Source: Amazonocrinis nigriterrae CENA67
GTDB taxonomy: Bacteria > Cyanobacteriota > Cyanobacteriia > Cyanobacteriales > Nostocaceae
Length of the DNA stretch: 64,000 bases
Assembly (NCBI RefSeq): GCF_016056305.1
Contig: NZ_JAECZC010000108.1
Span: 124,001 to 188,000, forward strand
Direction of reading: 5' to 3'
The notes under the pieces were generated by a model, which did no database searches, was not told where the DNA came from, and worked only from the letters and a program-made list of their open reading frames with translations. Position numbers and translations under genes: made by a program. Shown in pieces: positions 1 through 9,621 of the stretch (position 1 is the first letter of the stretch; each line of letters starts with the position of its first letter).

Positions 1-652
1 TGCCACCATCAAGCACAACATTTCCACCTACCAGTGCCAAAGTGTTTGTCGGTTGCAACGCCAGAACAGCAGATGATTGATTCACAATACTCGCCGGATT
101 TTGCCTCAATTGCAGTGCCACAGGAATATTAACTGTTAACAGTGGTGCTTGCGGGTTCGTAGCGCTAAACTCCAACCCATTATCGAACAATAGGCTATCT
201 GCACTAGAAGCTACAAACGATCCTCCTACATCTAAACGAGCATTGGGGCCAAAGACAATTCCATGAGGATTAATCAGAAAAAAGTTGGCATTACCCAAAA
301 CTCCCAGAGTTCCCAGAATATTCGAGGGATTACTTCCTGTGACTCTAGTGAAAATATTTGTAATTCCGCCGGGATTTGTAAAATAGGCTCTTGCTCCTTC
401 ACCTACGTTAAATTCTTGGAAGCTGTGGAATAGATTGTTGCCTCGAATTGCTCCGCCATTAATCCGGTCAATCGGACTGTTGTAAAGAGTGTCTGGTACT
501 ACAACTGAATTTTGATCGCCGAGAGTTGTATCGGGTGTGATTTGTGCTTTTGCCGACCAGGGAGCGATACAAGACAACAAAGCCAACACAAAATTTACCC
601 CTAGAGGTAGACGTAAAGTATCAAACAGGAGCGATCGCTTGGCATGTTGCAT
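1..652 (-). CDS. Two-partner secretion exoprotein (TpsA), filamentous haemagglutinin N-terminal domain, partial
   Basis: This is the first ~217 codons of a gene that runs off the left edge of the window. The start is ATG at 652, with an AGGA about 10 bases upstream. A basic N-terminus and hydrophobic segment ending in ..WSAKAQ look like a signal peptide. It is followed by a TPS domain: an ITPDTT start, GGAIRGNNLFHSFQEF, and NPHGIVFGPNARLDVGGSF. These are the usual features of cyanobacterial haemagglutination-activity-domain proteins, which fold as a secreted beta-helix. The start lies 20 bases after the end of the TpsB gene, so the two form an operon in the order B then A. In this family TpsA is secreted through the TpsB outer-membrane barrel. 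The cargo function (adhesin, other) cannot be told because the C-terminus is outside the window. Confidence 0.9.
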   Translation of the reverse strand, partial: MQHAKRSLLFDTLRLPLGVNFVLALLSCIAPWSAKAQITPDTTLGDQNSVVVPDTLYNSPIDRINGGAIRGNNLFHSFQEFNVGEGARAYFTNPGGITNIFTRVTGSNPSNILGTLGVLGNANFFLINPHGIVFGPNARLDVGGSFVASSADSLLFDNGLEFSATNPQAPLLTVNIPVALQLRQNPASIVNQSSAVLALQPTNTLALVGGNVVLDGG

Positions 653-672
653 AATTTTTGATTCCTAAACTT

Positions 673-2562
673 TTAGAAAGGATTGGCCACTACTGAGAAA
701 TAAATACCGTCTTCCTGCAAAGTCCTGCCTCTGTCTTGAATATCTGTCAATGGCAGACCATAATCAAGACGAGCATTGAAGCGATCGCTCATTTGCCACT
801 GTAAACCCAATCCCAACCCCAACAAGGTATTAGGATTTGGGTCTGGATTGCCGGAACTATTCCAACCCACACCAAAATCAATAAACGGCACTACTTGCAA
901 GACTCCTCCTACGTTTTCTACCCGCATTACTGGTAATTGCACTTCTGCTGATGCAAAAAAGCCGTTATCTGTCAAGAAAATATCTTGTCGATAACCCCGG
1001 ACACTATGCAAACCGCCCAGCCCAAATTGCTCTAAAGGCACAAGGGCACGGGTTGACAATTGCAGGTCAGAACGTAACACTAGTAAAGTTTGCGGTGCTA
1101 AAAGTCGCACATATTGTCCTTGTCCCCGCCAAGAAAAAAACCGAGTATCAGGAGGGTCATTGTTGACGGTAGCATTGAAGATATTTAAACCAAGGTTAAA
1201 TTGAGAGCGTAGGGCTAAGGCTTGTTGAGAATTCCGCTGTTGATATTCTTGAAACAATTGTAAGACTGAAATGCGAGTCTCTCCCCGTTCGTTAGCACCG
1301 GCTGAAAGGGGAAAACCACTACCTAAAAGTTCAGATTTGCTTTCTTGGCGTAACCCAGATAGACCCACAGCAAATTCTCTGTTGGGAGATAAGATTAAAG
1401 GTTGGCGAAAGCCTAACTCGAAGTAATTGGAATTACCAATAATATCTATGCGGTCAAAGGGTGGTTCGACAACTTCAGTATTTGTCAATCCCCCTCTGAG
1501 GGTAATAGTGCCATTACGAGGATTAACAGGTATGTTGTAGCGTAAATCAAAGGCGTTGCTACCATCAGTATTGATATATTCCAGATTCAAGGCATCCCCA
1601 AAACCGAGTAAATTACCTTGGTTAATGCGGACACCACGGCGTAAGCTACCAACACTAGGCGCACGACCATTATCTATAAAAAATTCTGTATTAAAAGAGT
1701 TAGCTTCTACTACTTTGACTGTCAGTATACTTAATTCGGGACGCGACCCAACAGACAATTCGGCTGATATATTCCCAATCAAGGGGTCAAGTTGCAACAG
1801 TTGCAAAGCTGACAGCAAGCGCTTTTGATTTAGGGGTTTAGCGGTGGCTAGGGCTAATCTGCTGCGGATGTAGTTTGAGTTCAACCGTCGTGTACCCGTC
1901 ACCGCAATATCTTCTAGCCCTCCTTCAATAATCTGGATTTTGACGACAGAACCCTGTTGAGATAAGATTTGACCAGCTGGAATCACAGCACCGCAATTGA
2001 GATATCCCGCATCGGTGTAGAGCTGAGTTATAGTAGCTTCAACTTGTAGTAATTCTGCAAAAGTGAGCGATCGCTTGGTAAATTTGGCAGTGACTTCGCT
2101 TAACTTTTCGTCGCTAAATGCCGTATTGCCATCAAACTCGAATTTGCTCACAATGATACTTTGCGGAAGGTCAAAGCGTTCTCCAGAAGAGGGTAATGTT
2201 TGAAGAGGAAGCTCAAGGTCAGGTTTTGATGGTGGCTGTGGAATAGGAGGCGGTTTTGGCGGTTGTGAATCGAGAACCTGAGACAAAATTGGCACTGATG
2301 TCAGTGTTTGGTTCTGATGGAGTTGAGGCTTGCTGGTCAACAGGCGAGTTTCTCGCACCGCTAGGTTTGCAATTGTGTCAACAGACTGTCTCCTACTTTT
2401 AACATTGAAACTCAGACGTGAACTATCAGCACCTTGAAAGCCATCAGGCAAAATATAACCCAAGGCGCTACCCTGATATAAGGCAACTAACACCCCTGGT
2501 ATTGCCAAAAATTTCAAAGCTAGTGTTAAACAATAGAAGGATGTGCTGCATACTTTCGCCAT
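673..2562 (-). CDS. ShlB/FhaC/HecB-family outer-membrane transporter (TpsB)
   Basis: Outer-membrane beta-barrel that secretes the adjacent TpsA protein. From the ATG at 2562 (629 aa) there is a hydrophobic N-terminal signal (FYCLTLALKFLAIPGVLVALY) and a Pro-rich linker (PPKPPPIPQPPSKP). Two POTRA-like domains follow (FEFDGNTAFSDEKLSEV ..., IAVTGTRRLNSNYIRSRL ...). A C-terminal barrel contains the conserved VRGY loop motif (GLGGLHSVRGYRQD) and ends in an aromatic residue (VVANPF), as barrels do. The frame is open upstream to a GTG at 2598, but that start would lie inside a CRISPR-like repeat, so the ATG is preferred. The promoter or leader of the tpsBA operon must lie in or beyond that repeat array. 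Confidence 0.92.
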   Translation of the reverse strand: MAKVCSTSFYCLTLALKFLAIPGVLVALYQGSALGYILPDGFQGADSSRLSFNVKSRRQSVDTIANLAVRETRLLTSKPQLHQNQTLTSVPILSQVLDSQPPKPPPIPQPPSKPDLELPLQTLPSSGERFDLPQSIIVSKFEFDGNTAFSDEKLSEVTAKFTKRSLTFAELLQVEATITQLYTDAGYLNCGAVIPAGQILSQQGSVVKIQIIEGGLEDIAVTGTRRLNSNYIRSRLALATAKPLNQKRLLSALQLLQLDPLIGNISAELSVGSRPELSILTVKVVEANSFNTEFFIDNGRAPSVGSLRRGVRINQGNLLGFGDALNLEYINTDGSNAFDLRYNIPVNPRNGTITLRGGLTNTEVVEPPFDRIDIIGNSNYFELGFRQPLILSPNREFAVGLSGLRQESKSELLGSGFPLSAGANERGETRISVLQLFQEYQQRNSQQALALRSQFNLGLNIFNATVNNDPPDTRFFSWRGQGQYVRLLAPQTLLVLRSDLQLSTRALVPLEQFGLGGLHSVRGYRQDIFLTDNGFFASAEVQLPVMRVENVGGVLQVVPFIDFGVGWNSSGNPDPNPNTLLGLGLGLQWQMSDRFNARLDYGLPLTDIQDRGRTLQEDGIYFSVVANPF

Positions 2563-2584
2563 TCTGAATAATGTAAAAATTATG

Positions 2585-2827
2585 GTTTCAATCCTCACTC
2601 AATCACCTAAAAAGGTAATTGTCACCCCATTCTTCCTTATTTTCGTTAAATTCACAACTGTTTCAATCCTCAATCACCTAAAAAGGTAATTTTAACTTTT
2701 GTGTCAGTTGTCAGTTGTCAGTTGTCATTTGGTTTCAATCCTCAATCACCTAAAAAGGTAATTTTCACCGCCAATAGCACAAATCGCGGAGTTTCATTCC
2801 TCAATCACCTAAAAAGGTAATTGTCAC
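2585..2827 (-). CRISPR. Small degenerate CRISPR array, four repeats, no cas genes
   Basis: Four copies of a ~37-bp repeat lie at 2585-2625, 2660-2696, 2732-2768 and 2791-2827. On the minus strand each ends in GAGGATTGAAAC, the usual 3' end of cyanobacterial CRISPR repeats, and contains an ACCTTTTTAGGT hairpin stem. The intervals are 34, 35 and 22 bp. The copy at 2585 has a 4-base insertion (CTCA repeated) and the copy at 2791 has one substitution in TTTCA(A/T)T. Unequal spacers and repeat decay suggest an inactive or relic array. Reading toward lower coordinates, the most altered copy is leader-distal. No cas gene lies in the window. It could instead be an unrelated direct repeat, but the 37-bp length and GATTGAAAC end favour CRISPR. 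Confidence 0.7.
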
Positions 2828-2987
2828 ATATCAAAGTTTTCTCAATGACTACGATTGGAGGCAACTACAACCTTTTACTGTGAATGTGATGGTAGGAGAA
2901 GATGAAAATGAAACTTCTATTAGTAAATTAAATAACGGGCTGAATATTTGGAGTGGAATTTATAATGAATGCGGTATAAAAACTTAG
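2778..2987 (+). pseudogene. Unrecognised open-frame remnant beside the CRISPR array
   Basis: A frame stays open from 2778, through the last CRISPR-like repeat, to a TAG at 2985-2987. It has normal-looking amino-acid use (..LNDYDWRQLQPFTVNVMVGEDENE.. ..NNGLNIWSGIYNECGIKT). There is no good start codon with a ribosome site upstream; ATG at 2890 or 2899 would give only about 30 residues. It reads like the tail of a broken gene whose front has been replaced by the repeat array. I do not recognise the family. The remaining DNA to 3118 shows nothing else. Confidence 0.3.
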
Positions 2988-3118
2988 TTTTTAGCGTTAA
3001 GAATATATAAGCGCTTAAAAAGGCAAGTCCTACGCGATCGCATCAGTTAAACAGGGAATAAGATATCTGTTCAGCTTCGGTAAGTATTTCTAGTTCAGCG
3101 ACATATCATGAATAAGGC

Positions 3119-3814
3119 TCATGTTTTAGCTGAAGTGCCTACTAGATGACCATCTTCCATGTGAATAATGCGATCGGCAATATCGAGAATGCGATTGTCA
3201 TGAGTGACCATCAAAATAGTACAAGCTTGTTCTTTAGCTAGTCGCTGCATCAGTTCTACAACGTCTCGCCCTGATTTACTATCTAAAGCAGCGGTAGGTT
3301 CGTCAGCTAAGACCAATTTAGGATAACTTACTAAAGCACGAGCGACTGCAACTCTTTGTTTTTGTCCACCGGAGAGATCATCAGGGTAGTAATTTAATCT
3401 ATGGCTCAATCCCACTGCTTCTAGCATAGCTTTGGATCTAGCGTCAGCTTCTTGTTGAGAAAAATCTCTATGCAGTTTAGTTGACATTTGAACATTTTGT
3501 AAGACAGTCAAAAATCCTAGCAAGTTATGAGCCTGAAAAATATATCCAATATGGCGTCGGATATCGATAATTTGCTGATTATTTGCTTTATAGAGTTCTG
3601 TTCCAAAAACTTTTAAACTGCCATTTTGTACAGACCGTAAGCCACCGATTAAAGTTAACAATGTTGTTTTACCTGAACCTGATTGACCCATTAAAATAAT
3701 TATTTCACCAGGGTGAATTTGGAGGTTGATATCAAATAAAATTTGTTTACGTAATGCTCTTTGACCAAAATAATAGTTGAGATTTTGAATGTTGATAATA
3801 GGAGATTGTTTCAT
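3119..3814 (-). CDS. devA: DevA-like ABC transporter ATP-binding protein
   Basis: ATPase subunit of a DevBCA-type ABC exporter. Visible motifs are Walker A GQSGSGKTT, the signature LSGGQKQRVAVARAL, Walker B LVLADEPTAAL and the switch histidine in MVTHDNRI. ATG at 3814 gives 231 aa (MKQSPIINIQNLNYYFG), the normal length of the family. The frame is open further upstream but that extension has no homologous look. It is the last gene of the order devB-devC-devA, separated from devC by 49 bases. In Anabaena the DevBCA exporter works with a TolC-like outer-membrane protein to move heterocyst glycolipids. Genomes of this group carry several paralogues, and placement next to an NRPS-PKS cluster suggests this copy may export that product. 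Confidence 0.9.
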   Translation of the reverse strand: MKQSPIINIQNLNYYFGQRALRKQILFDINLQIHPGEIIILMGQSGSGKTTLLTLIGGLRSVQNGSLKVFGTELYKANNQQIIDIRRHIGYIFQAHNLLGFLTVLQNVQMSTKLHRDFSQQEADARSKAMLEAVGLSHRLNYYPDDLSGGQKQRVAVARALVSYPKLVLADEPTAALDSKSGRDVVELMQRLAKEQACTILMVTHDNRILDIADRIIHMEDGHLVGTSAKT

Positions 3815-3863
3815 AGTTATATAAACCTTGAAATTATTGAGTTTGTCATAACTTGCAATCCCG

Positions 3864-5021
3864 TCAAAAGATATCAGCTGGGTCTGCTGATTGCACTTTA
3901 CGTATTGCGATCGCTCCCGATGCAGCACACATCAAAATTGTTAAAATGACAACAGTTGCCGCTCGACTAAAGGTCATAAAAATTGGCAGCATAGTAGCAT
4001 TGCGTGTCATGTCATACAATCCCAGGCACAATGCAAAACCGGGAATATAACCTAAAATCGATAGGATGATAGCTTCTTGAAACACAACACTAAACAAGAA
4101 TGTACTTTTATATCCCATCGCTTTGAGAGTGGCATATTCTGCTAAATGTTCTGATACATCTGAATATAGAATTTGATAAACAATTACGGCTCCAACCATG
4201 AATCCCATAATTGTACCTACGGTAAAAATAAATCCAATAGCTGTACTACTCTGCCAATAATCTTTTTCTAACTGAATAAATTCTTGTTTAGATAACACTT
4301 TGACATCTTGAGGTAATTCTTTCCTCATAGTTTCTACTAAATTTTCAACATTCACACCTGGTTTTAATCGAATTAGCCCGATATCAATCAGTCCTTGTTG
4401 GCGTTTATTGCTAAATATACGTAAAAAGTTTAAATCGCTTGTAATCAAAGTACCATTTGCGGCGAAAGATGTGCCTAGCTCAAATAAACTTCCTATGGTA
4501 ATTTGTCGATTATTGACTTCTGTAGTGATTGTTATCCCTTGGTCAAATTCAGTAGCTATTGGGCCAAATTCTGGTCGAGAATCCCGATCAAATAAAACAA
4601 CATCTGGAATCTTAATTTTGTCTATATTCTGTTCTACTTCTGGTAAATCTAAAACATCCTCATCAGGATTAATTCCTAGAATTAAAATTTGCCGACTAGT
4701 ATAGTTCTCTGGATTAGTCCAAAAACCAAAGTCTAGATATACAGAACTTATAGATTCCACACCATCAAAGCTTTGTGCTTGGTATAAACGTCTTTCGGAA
4801 AAGGTTTTTAATGTATTCAAGGCAATGCTTCTAGAGCTAATTAAAAAAATGTCACTTTTCAACTTGGTATGTACGCGTATATTACTATTATATAAACCAT
4901 CGCTAAAGCCTAATTGCATAAACATCAGAATTACAGCAAAAGCAATACCCGCTAGGGCAATTAATAACCGAGTTCTTGTATGAGTAAGTTGTAGCCAAGC
5001 TACAATCAATGGAAACTTCAT
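3864..5021 (-). CDS. devC: DevC-like ABC exporter permease
   Basis: Inner-membrane permease of 385 aa, the normal DevC size. One transmembrane helix lies near the N-terminus (ALAGIAFAVILMFMQLGF). A large extracytoplasmic domain of about 240 residues follows, then three helices in the last third (FIFTVGTIMGFMVGAVIVYQ; FSVVFQEAIILSILGYIPGF; AATVVILTILMCAASG). This is the MacB/FtsX topology of DevC. The ATG at 5021 has an AGGTT upstream. It lies 15 bases after devB and 49 before devA, so the three are one transcription unit. It should form the membrane channel powered by DevA and contacted by the periplasmic adaptor DevB. Confidence 0.9.
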   Translation of the reverse strand: MKFPLIVAWLQLTHTRTRLLIALAGIAFAVILMFMQLGFSDGLYNSNIRVHTKLKSDIFLISSRSIALNTLKTFSERRLYQAQSFDGVESISSVYLDFGFWTNPENYTSRQILILGINPDEDVLDLPEVEQNIDKIKIPDVVLFDRDSRPEFGPIATEFDQGITITTEVNNRQITIGSLFELGTSFAANGTLITSDLNFLRIFSNKRQQGLIDIGLIRLKPGVNVENLVETMRKELPQDVKVLSKQEFIQLEKDYWQSSTAIGFIFTVGTIMGFMVGAVIVYQILYSDVSEHLAEYATLKAMGYKSTFLFSVVFQEAIILSILGYIPGFALCLGLYDMTRNATMLPIFMTFSRAATVVILTILMCAASGAIAIRKVQSADPADIF

Positions 5022-5036
5022 AGTGAATAACCTGTA

Positions 5037-6197
5037 TTAAGGTTTGATGAGTACATTGACTTCTAAATTAGTCAGTCCTGCAACCAGTTGACTATCTGTT
5101 AAACGGATTTTGACTTCCACCACCCTGGCGTCAATTTTGGCTGCTGGGTCAGTATTCAAAACATCCTTTTTGCCAATTTTTAAACCAATTTGTTCAACTA
5201 CACCTATGATATCTTTAGGCAAAGCATTACTAGAAATAACCGCTGTTTGACCAACTTTTACTCTACTGACATCTGTTTCATAAACTTCTGCAACGACATA
5301 CATTTGTTTAGTGTTACCAATTTGCAGAATACCTTGGTCAGAAATTGCTTCTCCTGAATGAGCAAAAATTTTGAGAATTTGACCAGACTGAGGGGTACGA
5401 ATTATTGTACGTTCTAAACGCGCGATCGCTAGCTTTAAATTACTATTTGCTGATTCTACTTGAACTTTACTTTCTGCTAGCTGTAAACTCGCTTGTGCTG
5501 ACCGGACTTGCGTCTGTGCATTGAGGAGGTCGGTACTTCGTCCTTGTTCTAACTTAGCTAGTGTAGCTTTGGCATTATTTAATTCATTTTGTTTGGTACG
5601 AACTTCTAATACTTTATCATCTAAAGATTGTTGGGAAATAGCTCCTTGATTATGCAAATAAGTGAAACGTTCTAAGTCTTTTTGTTTAGCTTGTAAATCT
5701 ACCTCGATTCCTTCTATTGTTGCTTTCTGAGCAACAATTTCTGACATTTGAGGCGTTTTTATCTGCCCAATTCGAGATTCTGCTTCTGCAATTTGAGCTT
5801 TGCCAAACATGCTCTCAGCTTTCATGCGATTACGAGCTTCTTGCAACTGAGTAGCCGCAGCATTTTTTGCGGCTAACTGTTCTTGATAACTATCTAAATA
5901 GGCTAAGACATCACCAACTTTTACTTGCTGACCTTCTTGAACTAACAACTTATCAATGCGCTCTCCAACACTACCTCCAATTGTAATTACTTCACCTTGA
6001 GGTTCTACCCGACCTAGCGCTGCAACCGACCTTACCTGATTTTTTTGGCTTTGAATCTTTGCGATCGGCATTTGAGAATTCGGTGCTTGGGTGTGAGAAA
6101 ATTGGTAAATTTTAATCATACCAATTCCTAAAACACCAACGATTGCCATTGGAATTAGCCTTTTACCTGAAGGCTTAAAAACTAAATCTAAATTCAC
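5037..6197 (-). CDS. devB: DevB-like membrane fusion (HlyD-family) adaptor
   Basis: Periplasmic adaptor protein of 386 aa. It has an N-terminal membrane anchor (LIPMAIVGVLGIGMIKIYQF), a biotinyl-lipoyl-like first half (ALGRVEPQGEVITIGGSVGERIDKLLVQEGQQVKVGDVLAYLD) and a long alpha-helical hairpin of about 170 residues rich in Ala/Gln/Glu. The second half lipoyl motif and beta-barrel follow (RTPQSGQILKIFAHSGEAIS, MYVVAEVYETDVSRVKVGQ). The start appears to be GTG at 6197, supported by a GAGG eight bases upstream. It is the first gene of the devBCA operon. It would bridge the DevC permease to a TolC-type outer-membrane channel, which is not in this window. Confidence 0.9.
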   Translation of the reverse strand: MNLDLVFKPSGKRLIPMAIVGVLGIGMIKIYQFSHTQAPNSQMPIAKIQSQKNQVRSVAALGRVEPQGEVITIGGSVGERIDKLLVQEGQQVKVGDVLAYLDSYQEQLAAKNAAATQLQEARNRMKAESMFGKAQIAEAESRIGQIKTPQMSEIVAQKATIEGIEVDLQAKQKDLERFTYLHNQGAISQQSLDDKVLEVRTKQNELNNAKATLAKLEQGRSTDLLNAQTQVRSAQASLQLAESKVQVESANSNLKLAIARLERTIIRTPQSGQILKIFAHSGEAISDQGILQIGNTKQMYVVAEVYETDVSRVKVGQTAVISSNALPKDIIGVVEQIGLKIGKKDVLNTDPAAKIDARVVEVKIRLTDSQLVAGLTNLEVNVLIKP

Positions 6198-6371
6198 CTT
6201 TACAACCTCAACAATTTAATTGATATTTTTACAGAGATTCCCAAATAAAAAATATCCCATTATTCACAGCCATCAGTCATCATTTATCAGTCATTAAATT
6301 GCTTTTCACATTATAGTAATTCTCGAAAATGAGGCAACACATTCAAACCACGAAAACCATGCCATATCTGA

Positions 6372-6432
6372 GTACAGACGATTCGCCGAATCGTCTCTAC
6401 AATTACGAATTACGAATTACGAATTACGAATT
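6372..6432. repeat. Hairpin plus tandem heptamers between MFS and devB genes
   Basis: 6372-6400 is a palindrome (GTACAGACGATTCG / CGAATCGTCTCTAC) with a tiny loop. It is followed by about four tandem copies of the heptamer ACGAATT (6401-6432). Such short tandemly repeated repetitive heptamers are common in Nostocales. The hairpin lies downstream of the MFS gene (minus strand) and could end its transcript, but has no T-tract. The rest of 6198-6371 shows no gene. Confidence 0.7.
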
Positions 6433-6436
6433 GGTA

Positions 6437-7759
6437 TTATTCCTGTAGCTGATAAATGGCAGCAATATTTTCTTTCTCTATCATTCGCAGAGGTTGATAT
6501 AGATAACTAAAAATTGCTACCCAAAAATTGAGTATTCCCAAAACTATAAATAATAGACCAATGCCTCGCCCTGTTCCAACGCCGATAATTGTACCGACAC
6601 TACTAGCCAGTAGACCACCACTAGCCAAAAGTGGCTCGAATACATAATCGGCTAGGGGGCCAGCTAGGAGATAGGCCAACGGAAACGAAGACCAGGCAAT
6701 CATTAGCCGCACTGCAAAGACTCGTCCTTGCACATCCGGTGGTACTTTGGTCTGCCAGATGGTTTGATTGCAACCATCCATAAATGGCACGCAGAAAAAA
6801 ACGCCAAAGGCTGCTGCTGTAATTAGTGGTATGGAAGGGTGCAGTCCAACGAGGAGTAAGCACACTGCTTGTAGCAAACCGAAACCGAACACACCATACA
6901 CGCGCGGCTTTGGGCCTCCCCAAACGCTCATGATAATACTACCCACTAACATACCACTACCTGCAATAGACATCACGTTGCCAAGGATTGCAGGTGAAGT
7001 AAAGGCTAGAAGCATAGGTGTAATCAAGACGCTGGCAATTCCCAAGCCAAAATTGCTTCCGGCAAAAAACAATAACAGCCCCAATAAACCCGGATGTTTG
7101 ATAATGTAAGTCCAGCCATAAACTGCTTCTTTTAACAGCGAACTTTTTCCTTGATTACTTGCGGTAGTTTTTTTAGGTTTGGGGAACTGGACAATCAACA
7201 GAGTAACGACAGCGAAGAGATAACTGGCGAAGTCAATCAAAAGCACACCCAAAACTCCAATTGTCAAAACCATTACCCCTGCCAAAGCTGGGGCAAAAAG
7301 CCTTGCTGATGCTTCCCCGATGTTTGTCATCCCACTGGCGCGACCAAGATGCTTTTTGGGAACAAGCAATGTGATAGTTGCAGTATAAGCTGGAAACTGA
7401 AAGGCGGTACAAACTGAAATGACAGACATGCCAGTATAAATCTGCCAAACCTGAAGTTGATTCATGAAAAGCAGTAATACAAGAACCAGGGTAGTTAGAC
7501 CCGCCACAGTGTTACAGAGTAACATGGTTGCGCGTCGCTCCCAGCGATCCACAAGCGCACCAGTAATAGGTGATAGTATAATCCCAGGCGACGTAGTAAA
7601 CAAAGAAACTAGCGCAAACTGAGTAACTGATCCTGTTTGTTGGTAAACCCACAAACCAAGAGCAAAACCAGTCAGTCCTGAGCCGATGAGTGAGATGAGT
7701 TGCCCAAGCCAGGTAATAATAAATACTTGTAGTTTATCAGTTATGATACGTTTGGCCAT
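6437..7759 (-). CDS. Major facilitator superfamily exporter
   Basis: Integral membrane protein of about 440 aa with roughly 12 hydrophobic helices. It has the MFS loop 2-3 signature in the form GALVDRWERR (residues ~65-75 of the longer reading). It resembles the EntS/MFS_3 type of drug and siderophore exporters (ITWLGQLISLIGSGLTGFALGLWVYQQTGSVTQFAL near the N-terminus). ATG at 7759 is chosen; a TTG seven codons upstream is possible. It lies between the devBCA operon and the alpha-oxoamine synthase gene, all on the minus strand. A role in exporting the NRPS-PKS product or giving self-resistance is an inference from position. Confidence 0.85.
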   Translation of the reverse strand: MAKRIITDKLQVFIITWLGQLISLIGSGLTGFALGLWVYQQTGSVTQFALVSLFTTSPGIILSPITGALVDRWERRATMLLCNTVAGLTTLVLVLLLFMNQLQVWQIYTGMSVISVCTAFQFPAYTATITLLVPKKHLGRASGMTNIGEASARLFAPALAGVMVLTIGVLGVLLIDFASYLFAVVTLLIVQFPKPKKTTASNQGKSSLLKEAVYGWTYIIKHPGLLGLLLFFAGSNFGLGIASVLITPMLLAFTSPAILGNVMSIAGSGMLVGSIIMSVWGGPKPRVYGVFGFGLLQAVCLLLVGLHPSIPLITAAAFGVFFCVPFMDGCNQTIWQTKVPPDVQGRVFAVRLMIAWSSFPLAYLLAGPLADYVFEPLLASGGLLASSVGTIIGVGTGRGIGLLFIVLGILNFWVAIFSYLYQPLRMIEKENIAAIYQLQE

Positions 7760-7780
7760 GTCTTTTCTTGATAGTTGCAA

Positions 7781-8154
7781 TGTTTATGGCAGTCATATTT
7801 GTAGAGGTAGAGACTCTTTTCACTCTGTGTTCTCTACGCCTCTGTGGTTAAAAATAAGGGCGCTGGTGAATTTGAGTATGAATTGAGATGTTTGACCAAA
7901 GTTAAAGGTAGATTCTTCGCGTCTTTGCGCCTTTGCGTGAAAAATTCATACCAATAATCAGCAACGCCAAAATAAGTATTCTTCTGTCGGGAAGGGAGTA
8001 AAGTTGAAGAAAGATAAACGAACCACAAAGAACACATAGACACGAAGTGGCTTCCCGAAGGGTAGAACGCAAAGAAAGAGAGAAATAATATTGTGTCCGG
8101 TTAAAGACTGATCATGAGGAATTAATCCAAAATCTAAAATTGGATGCCAGACTA
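7781..8154. repeat. Gene-free interval with interspersed intergenic repeats
   Basis: This 374-bp gap has no convincing gene. It contains several degenerate copies of an intergenic repeat seen repeatedly around this cluster. Examples are CTCTACGCCTCTGTGGTTAA near 7840, TTTGCGCCTTTGCGTGAAAA near 7923, and an inverted relative (ACGAACCACAAAGAACACAT) near 8017. Related copies occur at 9530-9575, 12803-12822, 13016-13050 and 19748-19780. Confidence 0.6.

Positions 8155-9621
<1,467 letters not shown>

Noticed and set aside
776-1828. Plus-strand open frames inside the TpsB gene
   Set aside because: They lie antisense to a clear outer-membrane transporter gene and have no recognisable domain or ribosome site.
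3119-6197. Naming this the heterocyst-glycolipid devBCA itself
   Set aside because: Nostocales carry several DevBCA paralogues; no NtcA site (GTA-n8-TAC) was identified upstream, and the neighbours suggest natural-product export instead.
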